DNA of 14,237 nt, from contig JAEOSL010000088.1 of the NCBI GenBank assembly GCA_016840385.1, positions 1 through 14,237 on the forward strand. The letters run 5' to 3'. The notes below the pieces were generated by a model. It ran no database searches and was not told where the DNA came from. It saw nothing but the letters and a program-made list of their open reading frames with translations. The stretch comes from Candidatus Thorarchaeota archaeon. Lineage in GTDB: Archaea > Asgardarchaeota > Thorarchaeia > Thorarchaeales > Thorarchaeaceae. Of this stretch, positions 6,361 through 13,695 are shown in pieces. The number at the start of each line of letters is the position of its first letter. Position 1 is the stretch's first letter. The translations under genes were made by a program, and so were the position numbers.

Positions 6361-6744
6361 TTACTTCTTCATCTTTGCCTCATAGTATCCGTACAGGAAT
6401 AGGATCAGGAGGAACGATGACAATCCAACTTGAATGAAAGCAGTGACAGGCATAACTGCGACGGCAATTGTATACAGTATCACACCAATACCAATTACCA
6501 GAAATGCGATATTCATGTACACAACGAATTCGACATTCTCCCAAGATGATGCTCGATATGCAAGTAGATTGCCGACACCAAATCCTAGGAACAATGCACC
6601 GATGTATCGATCTGCAAATTCCTCATAGGGAAACACAAAGGCTGTTGCATGCATATCTGGAATTAACAGCATCACCAATCCATATACTACTGCAACAAGA
6701 CCATCAATTAGGAACGACATTTTCAAAAATTTCGATATCTCCAT
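6361..6744 (-). CDS. Four-helix membrane protein, copy B
   Basis: The start is taken at ATG 6744 (127 residues, MEISKFLKMSFLIDGLVAVV). The frame is open 12 codons further upstream, but that part crosses TTTTTAATA, a likely TATA box about 23 bp before this ATG. GTGGTTAG precedes the ATG, as in copy A (GTGGTTAGA). Seen: four hydrophobic helices with the conserved inter-helix motif NLLAYRASSWENVE and an ending of LLILFLYGYYEAKMKK, parallel to LFLILFLYVYMQEKQ in copy A. Overall identity is low apart from these blocks, so the duplication is not recent. It is transcribed away from the mtrH-like gene; the 140-bp space between them carries promoters in both directions. Confidence 0.8.
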   Translation of the reverse strand: MEISKFLKMSFLIDGLVAVVYGLVMLLIPDMHATAFVFPYEEFADRYIGALFLGFGVGNLLAYRASSWENVEFVVYMNIAFLVIGIGVILYTIAVAVMPVTAFIQVGLSSFLLILFLYGYYEAKMKK

Positions 6745-6828
6745 TTTTCTAACCACCACGCCCTTATTAAAAAGGACCATGAGAATTAGTATATCTTTGA
6801 TAAAAATCTTATTGAATAAATTAAGTTA

Positions 6829-6837
6829 TTTTTAAAA
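6829..6837 (+). promoter_or_regulatory. TATA-like promoter of the mtrH-like gene
   Basis: TTTTTAAAA lies about 55 bp before the chosen start. A transcription start near 6859 would give a leader of about 28 bases carrying GGAG (6874-6877), 9 bases before ATG 6887. Confidence 0.4.
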
Positions 6838-6886
6838 GAAACATCCATATCTCGGAATAACACGAAATATGCTGGAGCATTTGATG

Positions 6887-7792
6887 ATGTTCGATTATAA
6901 AACTGAACAGAAGACTTTGGAGATTGGCGGTGTAAGAATAGGAGGCATACCAGGTAAGATTCCGACAACCCTCATTCCTTCTATCTTCTATACAAAGGAT
7001 CGTCTTGTGAAGAATGCAGATTCAGGAGAGATAGACAAGAGCGCAACAGAGAACATCCTCAATATGTTAGCGGATTTGTCGGAGAGAACAGGTTTAGGAA
7101 CCATGTTGGATGTCGTTGCTACGACTGAAGAAGCAATGAAAAAATACCTGGAATATCTAGTCGATAGCACCAACTTCCCCCTGTTGATTGATGGGTCAGA
7201 TTCATTGGAAGTTAACATTGCAGGAATACAATACGCAAAGGAAGCTGGATTCCTTGACAGAGTCATCATCAACTCGTTTACACCAGATACCAAGGATGAT
7301 CTCTTCAATGCAGTTCAAGAAGCAGATCTGAAAAATGCATTACTCCTAACATTCAACTCAGTATCATTAGTTTCCAGCTCGAAACGTGTTGAGCTCGCAG
7401 ACTCCCTGATTCAGAGAGCAACGGCAGCTGGAGTTTCTAACATCATGATTGACACGGGAGTCATGGATCTCCCAACCTTAGGCATTGCTTGTAAGACTCA
7501 GCACATTCTCAAGAGCAAGTATGGTTTCCCAGTGGGAAATGGAGCCCACAATGCAATCAGTACGTGGGCGGGACTTGTTCCTAAGTTCGGGAGGGATGCT
7601 AAGAAACCAGCTATGGTCGGTTCGAACCTCATGCCAGTTTCACTTGGAGCGGACTTCGTTCTGATGGGACCAGCAAAACATGCACCTCTAGTTTATCCAT
7701 CTGTAGCGATGATTGATGTAGCACTCTCAGGGATGCTCATGGACGATAGAATTCGTCCAGACAAACCACATCCTAGGTATCTCGTGAGTTAG
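6887..7792 (+). CDS. mtrH: MtrH-type tetrahydromethanopterin S-methyltransferase subunit H homologue
   Basis: 301 residues from ATG 6887; in-frame ATGs at 6884 and 6869 also exist. The 6887 start is chosen because GGAG stands 9 bases upstream and MFDYKTEQKTLEIGGVRIGG lines up with the usual MtrH opening (MF..., then an IGG repeat). Seen: IPGKIPTTLIPSIFY, LIDGSDSLEVN, a VSNIMIDTGVMDLP segment and the glycine-rich VGNGAHNAISTW, as in the TIM-barrel methyltransferase subunit. Length is close to the family (about 300-320). Known: in methanogens MtrH moves the methyl group between methyl-H4MPT and the corrinoid of MtrA. No other Mtr subunit, corrinoid protein or Mcr gene is in the window, so this is probably a stand-alone MtrH of the kind found in non-methanogenic archaea, feeding methyl groups from a corrinoid donor into H4MPT (or the reverse). 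Partner and substrate are unknown. Confidence 0.9.
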   Translation: MFDYKTEQKTLEIGGVRIGGIPGKIPTTLIPSIFYTKDRLVKNADSGEIDKSATENILNMLADLSERTGLGTMLDVVATTEEAMKKYLEYLVDSTNFPLLIDGSDSLEVNIAGIQYAKEAGFLDRVIINSFTPDTKDDLFNAVQEADLKNALLLTFNSVSLVSSSKRVELADSLIQRATAAGVSNIMIDTGVMDLPTLGIACKTQHILKSKYGFPVGNGAHNAISTWAGLVPKFGRDAKKPAMVGSNLMPVSLGADFVLMGPAKHAPLVYPSVAMIDVALSGMLMDDRIRPDKPHPRYLVS

Positions 7793-7842
7793 TGAATACA
7801 GCCGGGTCTTCTTGCATCGAGCCCCAGAGGGTTTTATCCGAA

Positions 7843-8811
7843 TCAAAGTTTCTTCATAACCAATTTTGCAAAGTTCCTACTAGCTTCAATATTATCGTTT
7901 CCGATTCCAGGAAACATAACTTGGAAGAAATCAAAACCTAAACCAATGAAATGCTCAAAGCGTTCAATAACTTCCTCGGGATATCCTACCCATGAGCCAG
8001 GAGCATTGCTTCTTGCATTTTCTAGGACTTCTTCTCTGGATGCTCCAAGGTTTGCTACTCGCCATGTAAGATGTGTTTCGAGTTCCTCTTCACTGTCGGT
8101 CACGAAGACACCAGGCCAACCTTGAGCGAAGAGACTCTTACCAACATCATTGTAATCTCGTCCAACAGTTTTACAGTGCTCCTTTAGCACGTCCAGCTTG
8201 TGTTCCAGATTTTCCCGTAAGAACAGGTTGCAATAGTCAGCATATTCAGCCACCATTCTCAACGTTCGTTTTTCACCATCTCCGCCTATGAGAATTGGTG
8301 GGTGTGGTTTCTGGACTGGTTTAGGAGCTGAGAAAGCATTCTTGATAGAGTAATGTTTCCCCTTGAAACTTGGATGAGGTTCAGTCCAAAGTAATTTCAT
8401 AATTTGGAGAGCTTCTTCCATCATGTCCATTCGATGATGAATTTTCGGAAAGGGATAACCATAAGCATCGTATTCGTCCTTCTTCCAACCAGCACCGTAG
8501 CCAAACCAGAGCCGCCCCTTTGAGATCATATCGATTGTTGCCGCAATCTTTGCTAGAAGTGCAGGATGTCGATAGGAATTACATGTGACCAAAGTGCCAA
8601 GTCTAATCTTGGTAGTGTCTGCAGCAAGAGCTGCAAGGAGAGTCCAAGCGTCCATGCAGTTCTGATTCTCGGACTTGTCATTCAAGAAAAGATGATCACT
8701 AACCCAGAAAGATTCGTAACCGAGCTTTTCAGCTTCCAATGCAATGTTCAGTGTGTTCTCGTAATCGTATCCTAACTGAGGTTCAATATGGACCCCGAAT
8801 TTCACTTTCAT
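7843..8811 (-). CDS. LLM-class flavin-dependent (F420-type) oxidoreductase 1
   Basis: 322 residues from ATG 8811 (MKVKFGVHIEPQ); the frame is open to GTG 8820, but the ATG has a GATGTGA site matching the one before the next gene. Seen: the luciferase-like TIM-barrel signature, with AEKLGYESFWVSDHLFL, a TKIRLGTLVT strand, HPALLAKIAATIDMISKGRL, the GYGAGWKKDEYDAYGYPF block, PPILIGGDGEKRTLRMVAEY and a C-terminal helix. Known: in archaea this family generally binds F420 and moves hydride to or from small substrates; the substrate cannot be read from the sequence. It runs convergent to the mtrH-like gene (50 bp apart) and follows a related gene 71 bp upstream on the same strand, so co-transcription is likely. 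Identity to that neighbour is only partial and centred on the barrel motifs. Confidence 0.9.
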   Translation of the reverse strand: MKVKFGVHIEPQLGYDYENTLNIALEAEKLGYESFWVSDHLFLNDKSENQNCMDAWTLLAALAADTTKIRLGTLVTCNSYRHPALLAKIAATIDMISKGRLWFGYGAGWKKDEYDAYGYPFPKIHHRMDMMEEALQIMKLLWTEPHPSFKGKHYSIKNAFSAPKPVQKPHPPILIGGDGEKRTLRMVAEYADYCNLFLRENLEHKLDVLKEHCKTVGRDYNDVGKSLFAQGWPGVFVTDSEEELETHLTWRVANLGASREEVLENARSNAPGSWVGYPEEVIERFEHFIGLGFDFFQVMFPGIGNDNIEASRNFAKLVMKKL

Positions 8812-8882
8812 GATATTCACATCTCACTACCGTATTGAATTACACAGTAGATGATAACACTTCTGAGTTGACGTTGCGAGTA

Positions 8883-9743
8883 TTACTTGAAGGAGGGCAT
8901 GATTTCCTTTGCAAAGCTACGAATTGTTTCTAGACCAGGTTCATCTCTAGGTTGTGAAACTACGTAGTATTTGTCACCTGCATCCTTCGCTGATTCAATC
9001 GCCTTCATGAATTCGTCCATATCTGTGATTCTTTGCCCCATCATTGAGCCACTCATGAAGCTTATCTTGTTTACTCGGTTGGCTTTTTCTGCAGCCTGAA
9101 TGACAGTCTTCTTTGCAGCTACTGGGTCGTAATTACCAAAGGGTGGCAAGTAAATGATATCGCCATATTTCCCAGATAGTTCAAGCATCCGAGTTCCCTG
9201 GCTTCCAAAGAGTAGTGGGGGATATGGCTTCTGCACGGGTTTGGGCTCTAGGACTGCTCCTTTTGCAGTGTAGAATTTCCCGTCGAAATCGACTTTGTCC
9301 TTTGTCCACAGTTCAAGCATGAGCTTGAGACCTTCGATTGTTTTGTCGACCCTCATTTTGGATTTGTTCCACTCACTGTAGCCTTCAAATTCTACCTGAG
9401 ACCAACCGGCACCAATACCTGCAATGACCCTACCATTTGACAAGACATCAAGTGTGGATATCATCTTTGCAAGTAGACCAGGAGGTCTGAAGGGTATGGG
9501 TGTGACCAAGGTACCAAGATGAATTTGTTCAGTCTTAGCGGCAAGGTACGCCAATGTAATCCAAGTTTCCATCGTCACATCTGCATCAGGACGTGACATC
9601 GGGCCGTGTCCCATTTGACCCCACATGTAATGATCAGGCATCACAGCTCCATAATATCCGAGCTTGTCAGCCTCCAATATTGTATTCTTTGATTGTTCAA
9701 AATCGTTGTACCAGTTTCCAAGACCACCTATCATGAATCTCAT
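8883..9743 (-). CDS. LLM-class flavin-dependent (F420-type) oxidoreductase 2
   Basis: 286 residues from ATG 9743 (MRFMIGGLGNWYNDFEQSKN). An in-frame GTG at 9752 would add three residues and sits about 28 bp from TTTAATA (9777-9783), so a leaderless GTG start is the alternative. Seen: ADKLGYYGAVMPDHYMW, TEQIHLGTLVTPIPFRPPGL, STLDVLSNGRVIAGIGAGWS, EFEGYSEWNKSKMRVD, KPVQKPYPPLLFGSQGTRML, all typical of the luciferase-like monooxygenase/F420 reductase fold. It is shorter than the neighbour, with a compact C-terminal part (RITDMDEFMKAIESAKDAG). A paralogue in tandem suggests related but distinct substrates. Whether the two work with the mtrH-like gene is unproven. Confidence 0.9.
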   Translation of the reverse strand: MRFMIGGLGNWYNDFEQSKNTILEADKLGYYGAVMPDHYMWGQMGHGPMSRPDADVTMETWITLAYLAAKTEQIHLGTLVTPIPFRPPGLLAKMISTLDVLSNGRVIAGIGAGWSQVEFEGYSEWNKSKMRVDKTIEGLKLMLELWTKDKVDFDGKFYTAKGAVLEPKPVQKPYPPLLFGSQGTRMLELSGKYGDIIYLPPFGNYDPVAAKKTVIQAAEKANRVNKISFMSGSMMGQRITDMDEFMKAIESAKDAGDKYYVVSQPRDEPGLETIRSFAKEIMPSFK

Positions 9744-9776
9744 TTCAATCACATCTATCTCTAATCACATTTTAAG

Positions 9777-9783
9777 TATTAAA
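9777..9783 (-). promoter_or_regulatory. TATA-like element of the LLM gene pair
   Basis: The minus strand reads TTTAATA, centred about 28 bp before GTG 9752 and 37 bp before ATG 9743. It is the best promoter candidate in the 61-bp space before the oxidoreductase pair. Confidence 0.3.
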
Positions 9784-9804
9784 GTAATGGAATCAGCTCT
9801 GGTC

Positions 9805-10365
9805 TCATGTTTCGATGTTTTGTGAATCGGTTTTTTTCTTCTTAACAGTGAATACAAGAATACATACGAATAGAATTCCAATAGCACTTGACAAGAATAT
9901 CCACTTGAGTAGAGTAGTGATAGCAGCTATGCTCACGATTAGTTCTGAGAGGCTGGGAAAGGATACAATCTGAGTAGTGAGTAACAGATTCTCCATAAAG
10001 TCGAAAATTGCAGCAATGATTGGGATGAGAATGATGCTATGCCATGGATTCTTTATGTCACTCTTTTTACAGAGATACCCAAGTGCGAGGGCAATCCCAA
10101 GTCCATACCCAATAGGAAAGAACGAGTCTACTATTTTTTGATATAGGTAGTAGGTCCTGCCAGTTTCTCCTAATGCCGTCAAGTACTCTGTTACATCATC
10201 AAATGTGTAGAAAAATCGCATATCCAGAAAAGCGAGGATTCCTGATTGATCCATCATAGCCATAATTACAGCACCCATCAACACAAATGAAACAACCGCA
10301 ATTATGAGAAAGATGAGTGTGTTTCTTCTTGATGCACGTTCTTTTATCTTGTCAATAATCAACAT
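9805..10365 (-). CDS. Multi-pass membrane protein of unknown function
   Basis: The start is set at ATG 10365 (186 residues, MLIIDKIKERASRRNTLIFL). The frame stays open further up, but that part is the antisense and flank of a tRNA gene and cannot be coding. TTATAGG at 10391-10397 is centred about 27-29 bp before the ATG, consistent with a leaderless mRNA, and no ribosome site is seen. Seen: a basic N-terminal tail; hydrophobic helices near 16-36, 81-101 (FPIGYGLGIALALGYL), 112-132 and 143-176; a lumenal or outside acidic loop (FFYTFDDVTEYLTALGETG); the conserved-looking DFMENLLL in a helix; and a lysine-rich C-terminus. The FPxxYG plus DFMEN pattern is typical of a group of uncharacterised archaeal membrane proteins; no activity is claimed. 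Confidence 0.75.
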   Translation of the reverse strand: MLIIDKIKERASRRNTLIFLIIAVVSFVLMGAVIMAMMDQSGILAFLDMRFFYTFDDVTEYLTALGETGRTYYLYQKIVDSFFPIGYGLGIALALGYLCKKSDIKNPWHSIILIPIIAAIFDFMENLLLTTQIVSFPSLSELIVSIAAITTLLKWIFLSSAIGILFVCILVFTVKKKKTDSQNIET

Positions 10366-10389
10366 AATTACGAGGAATAAACAAACGTC

Positions 10390-10397
10390 CCTATAAG
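10390..10397 (-). promoter_or_regulatory. TATA-like element of the membrane-protein gene
   Basis: The minus strand reads CTTATAGG following CGAA. Its centre is about 28 bp before ATG 10365, the right spacing for leaderless transcription. Confidence 0.35.
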
Positions 10398-10443
10398 TTC
10401 GGATATTTCTAGTTCCCAATAAAAGCTGTAACAAATCGGAAAG

Positions 10444-10518
10444 TGGAGCCGGCTCTGGGATTTGCACCCGGGTAGAACAGATTTGTAGTCTATCGCGTAG
10501 CTGCTCCGGCAAACCGGC
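10444..10518 (-). tRNA. Diverged tRNA-Cys-like gene, anticodon ACA, CCA encoded
   Basis: The minus strand folds into a full cloverleaf of 72 bases plus CCA (10444-10446). Acceptor stem GCCGGTT with AGCCGGC, discriminator T, anticodon stem ATAGA/TCTGT with loop CTACAAA (anticodon ACA), variable TCTAC, T-arm CCGGG-TGCAAAT-CCCAG. It matches the tRNA-Cys(GCA) at 13699-13770 in 58 of 72 positions. Three stem pairs differ by compensating changes (7-66, 29-41, 49-65), which argues for selection on folding. Against full function, pair 50-64 is C-A, pair 10-25 is C-C, and A34 is unusual in archaea, where G34 is normal. The T-loop has G at 55 and the D-loop lacks G19, as in the other copy. It could be a specialised isodecoder for UGU or a gene in decay. 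Confidence 0.75.
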
Positions 10519-10544
10519 TAAGTTGAGAGGATATTCAACATTCT

Positions 10545-10577
10545 GGATGTAAGAATGTCGGCAATAATAACATGCAA
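10545..10577 (-). promoter_or_regulatory. Upstream promoter region of the tRNA-like gene (ACA)
   Basis: The minus strand carries TTGCCGACATTCTTACATCC, 27-46 bp before the tRNA 5' end. The same block (17 of 20 bases identical) stands at the same distance before the tRNA-Cys at 13770. CTTACATC is the TATA position, weaker than CTTAAATC in the other copy. Confidence 0.5.
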
Positions 10578-10618
10578 TCTAGTTGTTCATGTCAAGTTCC
10601 AATCTATTTCAATGCCAT

Positions 10619-10963
10619 CTAGTGTACTAGTTCACTGGTACGATCACTTAGCACTCTGTTGAAGTAGTCCGGATCCTCCTAGAAAAGGACGTGCCCCAAG
10701 CCCTCAAGAGATACCGTGTCAAATCGTTTGTTGTAATGAGTCCTGTTCTCCTTTGGTAAAGATCTTCCTGCAACAATGCATTTGATTGGTTCGTCAATAT
10801 CAGACAACACCAACCTATACTTGGATGAAAGTAGTAGTTGGTATTTCCATTCCTGAATTCCAGTTACAGTACCCCAACTACTTACGAAGACTAAAGCGAT
10901 AGCCCCTTCTCCCAATACTTCGTAGAATATCTTGATACCATCGATGGAAGTTACAGTTGACAT
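10619..10963 (-). pseudogene. Alpha/beta-hydrolase remnant with internal deletion and nonsense codon
   Basis: From ATG 10963 the frame reads STVTSIDGIKIFYEVLGEG, then ALVFVSSWGTVTGIQEWKYQ and KYRLVLSDI, the first strands of an alpha/beta-hydrolase. It then jumps directly to DEPIKCIVAGRS and SLEGLGHVLF, which match the C-terminal end of the fold including the GH of the catalytic histidine. The whole middle is missing (normally about 150 residues, including the GxSxG nucleophile elbow). A TAG at 10679 interrupts the frame, yet EDPDYFNRVLSDRTSEL continues in frame to the next TAG at 10619, as the final helix should. The oxyanion-hole HG is SS here. The gene is dead as a hydrolase. No ribosome site precedes the ATG. 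Confidence 0.8.
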
Positions 10964-11069
10964 ATGTTATAATGAATCTAGTTACAATTAACACATGAAA
11001 ATAATAATCTGGTTTTATCTTGTAACTTATTAGGAGATGTAAACAGAACATTTATTGGAAATTATCAGA

Positions 11070-11077
11070 TATATAAT
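11070..11077 (+). promoter_or_regulatory. TATA-like promoter of the histidine-kinase gene
   Basis: TATATAAT with an AT-rich surround; a start near 11099 would leave about 10 bases before ATG 11109, so the mRNA has a very short leader. Confidence 0.4.
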
Positions 11078-11108
11078 TAAATAATTGAGTGGTTTGGTTG
11101 GTCAAGTA

Positions 11109-13496
11109 ATGATGCATGTATTGCATGTGGATGATGATAGATTATTCACGGAACTCTCTGAGATGATGCTGAAAAGTGAGGCTTTAGATATCATAATCCA
11201 CACAGCAGAATCAGCCTCTGAAGCACTTGAATTAATTGCAACTCAACATATCGACGTGATAGTTTCAGATTTCCAGATGCCAGAAATGGATGGACTGGAA
11301 TTTCTTGCAGAATTACGAGCCGCTGGTAATCAAACCCCATTTATAATCTTCACCGGTCGCGGAAGAGAGGAAGTGGCAATAAAGGCACTGAATCTTGGAG
11401 CCAACCACTATGTAAGAAAGGGGGGTGATGTGACGAGCCAGTATGTAGAGCTAGCTCATATTATTCGAAGTGTTGTGAACCATTACAAGGCAGAAGCAGC
11501 ATTGTTAGAAAGTGAGAGCCGCTATAGAAGCCTATTCGAAGATTCCTCAATTTCTCTATGGGAGGAAGATTGGAGTGGTGTGAAAGATTTCCTTGATGAC
11601 CTTTCATCAAAAGGAGTAACAGATTTTCGACTCCATTTTGAGAATCATCCTGTGGATGTTTTACAATGTGTTAATCTTGTTTATGTATTGGATGTTAACA
11701 AAGCCTCAGTGGATCTACATGAAGTAACTGGAAAGGAGGATCTTCTTGGTTCATTATCAAGATCCTTCGGATTGGATGGATTACCAATCTTCTTGGAAGA
11801 ATTACTGGCATTGGCTGACGGAAAAACATACTTTCGTAGTGATACATCAGTGCTTGTATTAAAAGGCAAACAACACGCATTCATTTTTGAAATAAGTGTA
11901 CCACCGGGGTATGAAAAAACACTGTCCAAAGTCTATGTCTCAATCATTGATGTTACAGAGAAGTATGATACTATAAAGGCGCTTCGTGAGAGCGAGAGTC
12001 GCTATAGAAGCTTGTTCGAAGATTCTCCATCCTCATTATGGGAGCAAGATTACTCAAAAGCTATAAGCTATCTTAAGACACTGCAAAAAGCTGGAGTAAA
12101 AGATTTGCAGGCATACCTTAATGAAAATCCTGATGTCGTTCAAAAGTGTGCGCACCTTGTCAAGGTTTTAGATGTCAATCGAATTTCTATGGAATACGAA
12201 AATGTGACCGACAAAGATGCAGTGCTTGGTCGTCTGTCAAAAGTCCTCAAAAATAAAGGTGGGACACCTGGATTCATTGAGAATTTAGTTGCACTTGTCG
12301 AAGGCCACCTCAGACATCAAACAACTCTGCAGAAACTTCTTATAAAAGGAGAAGAACGTTATGCTATATTTCAGGTTAGTGTTCCTCCTGGTTTTGAAGA
12401 ATCTTTAGAGAAAGTCATCTTCACCAACATTGATTTGACTGAAGTAACTTGTGCACAGAGAGCTCTACAAGAGAGTGAAGAACTTTATCGCATACATTTT
12501 GAGAATGTAAGCGATGTGATTTTATCAACAAATCAAAAAGGAGTCGTTTTGGAAATCTCTCCCTCAATTGTGAAATTTACTGGATATTATCCATCCCACA
12601 TAATTGGGAAGCAATTCTCGGAATTAGAAATGATTGCTCCTGATGAAAAAACAGGAATGGAAACTTTTCTAGAAAAGTTAGCTACTGATGAGTCTGCTCA
12701 AGCTGGAATCTTTGAATTCATAACTAGTGATGGTGAATCAAGATATGGCGAGTTGACTGGTTCCTTTGTGGAGAGAGAAGGCGAGAATTCAGCTATTATA
12801 GTGATTAGAGATATTACTGATCAAATTATAGCTGTGAGAGCTGAAAAAACAGCACAGGAAAGTGCATCGTTCTTCCTCGATTTAATGGGGCATGATATAA
12901 GTAATCAATTACAAGCAATACTTCAAGGATTTGAACTTATAGATTTACTAGTACTAGAAAAAGATCTTAAACCAAAGATTGGTGTTATCAAAGAATCCTG
13001 TGAAAGATGTGCTCAAATTGTGACTAAAGCTAGAGCTATTCAAGGTCTTATGATTGAACCGTTAATTCCACGCTCTCTCTCTATTACATTGACAGAATGT
13101 GTGGAGAAACTGGCCAATACTTGTGATAGAATTACAGCTATAGAGTTGTCGATTGATGATGATGTTGAGATTGAATCAAACAGATTCTTGGAGATTCTTA
13201 TCAGTGAGCTTTTAGAAAATGCTGTGACACACAATAAACGTGAGGGGAAAAAGATTTGGGTATCTTTGAAAAAATCTGATGATGGTTGCTATTTATCAAT
13301 TTCAGACAATGGGCCAGGAATACCTGATATAAGAAAATCTGAATTATTCGATGCATCAAGAAGGTTTGGAGGTGTCGGATTACATCAAGTAAGACAGATT
13401 GTGGAGAAATACGGAGGTTCGATTGAAATCAGAAATCGAATTACAAGCGACCTAAATCAAGGTGCTGAGTTCCTTGTATGGTTGCCTTTGTTGTAA
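11109..13496 (+). CDS. Response-regulator/multi-PAS sensor histidine kinase
   Basis: 795 residues from ATG 11109 (MMHVLHVDDD; ATG 11112 and an upstream TTG 11085 are alternatives). Seen in order: a receiver domain at residues 3-125 with acidic pocket D8-D10, phospho-acceptor D54 (VSDFQMPEMDG), T82 and K104; two tandem PAS-like units at about 134-288 and 294-447, each starting ESESRYRSLFEDS and carrying SLWE and SVPPG; a third, ordinary PAS at about 459-575; then a kinase core with H595 (LMGHDISNQL), N-box ELLENAVTHN (N704), G1 DNGPGIP and G2 FGGVGL. There is no membrane helix, so it is cytosolic. The N-terminal receiver and the C-terminal kinase form a reversed hybrid, so it may accept phosphate at D54 from its own or another kinase. 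Ligand and output partner are not in the window. Confidence 0.95.
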   Translation: MMHVLHVDDDRLFTELSEMMLKSEALDIIIHTAESASEALELIATQHIDVIVSDFQMPEMDGLEFLAELRAAGNQTPFIIFTGRGREEVAIKALNLGANHYVRKGGDVTSQYVELAHIIRSVVNHYKAEAALLESESRYRSLFEDSSISLWEEDWSGVKDFLDDLSSKGVTDFRLHFENHPVDVLQCVNLVYVLDVNKASVDLHEVTGKEDLLGSLSRSFGLDGLPIFLEELLALADGKTYFRSDTSVLVLKGKQHAFIFEISVPPGYEKTLSKVYVSIIDVTEKYDTIKALRESESRYRSLFEDSPSSLWEQDYSKAISYLKTLQKAGVKDLQAYLNENPDVVQKCAHLVKVLDVNRISMEYENVTDKDAVLGRLSKVLKNKGGTPGFIENLVALVEGHLRHQTTLQKLLIKGEERYAIFQVSVPPGFEESLEKVIFTNIDLTEVTCAQRALQESEELYRIHFENVSDVILSTNQKGVVLEISPSIVKFTGYYPSHIIGKQFSELEMIAPDEKTGMETFLEKLATDESAQAGIFEFITSDGESRYGELTGSFVEREGENSAIIVIRDITDQIIAVRAEKTAQESASFFLDLMGHDISNQLQAILQGFELIDLLVLEKDLKPKIGVIKESCERCAQIVTKARAIQGLMIEPLIPRSLSITLTECVEKLANTCDRITAIELSIDDDVEIESNRFLEILISELLENAVTHNKREGKKIWVSLKKSDDGCYLSISDNGPGIPDIRKSELFDASRRFGGVGLHQVRQIVEKYGGSIEIRNRITSDLNQGAEFLVWLPLL

Positions 13497-13689
13497 GTGT
13501 CAACGAGTATATATGATTAGTCCAGAGCCCAATAACCATTTTCAAAACACATTCAAAAGTAGTACTGGTTTCTTGATAAACTACCTCGACTTTACGAATG
13601 AAATGTGATCATCAGAAAAGATGTTTCAAGATAATCATCTTCCATCATGTTAACTTGTCAATTTTCATAACTTGTTCAATAGGTTTGTT
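13497..13689. other. Intergenic region, nothing convincing
   Basis: AT-rich, no gene. A weak inverted repeat AAGATG/CATCTT (about 13618-13641) and a direct repeat of AACTTGT followed by CAAT near 13652-13680 are visible but short; neither is assigned a role. Confidence 0.4.
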
Positions 13690-13694
13690 AAAAA
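13690..13694 (-). terminator. Oligo-T terminator of the tRNA-Cys gene
   Basis: On the minus strand TTTTT follows the encoded CCA by one base (CCAATTTTTAAC), the normal archaeal tRNA termination signal. Confidence 0.5.
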
Positions 13695-13695
13695 T

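Noticed and set aside
10366..10512. N-terminal extension of the membrane protein through the tRNA
   Set aside because: The peptide is just the tRNA-like gene and its flank read as protein; ATG 10365 has proper promoter spacing.
11500..12460. DNA repeats inside the kinase gene as a mobile or CRISPR repeat
   Set aside because: The two similar blocks are in frame and encode duplicated PAS-like domains; there are only two copies and no spacers.
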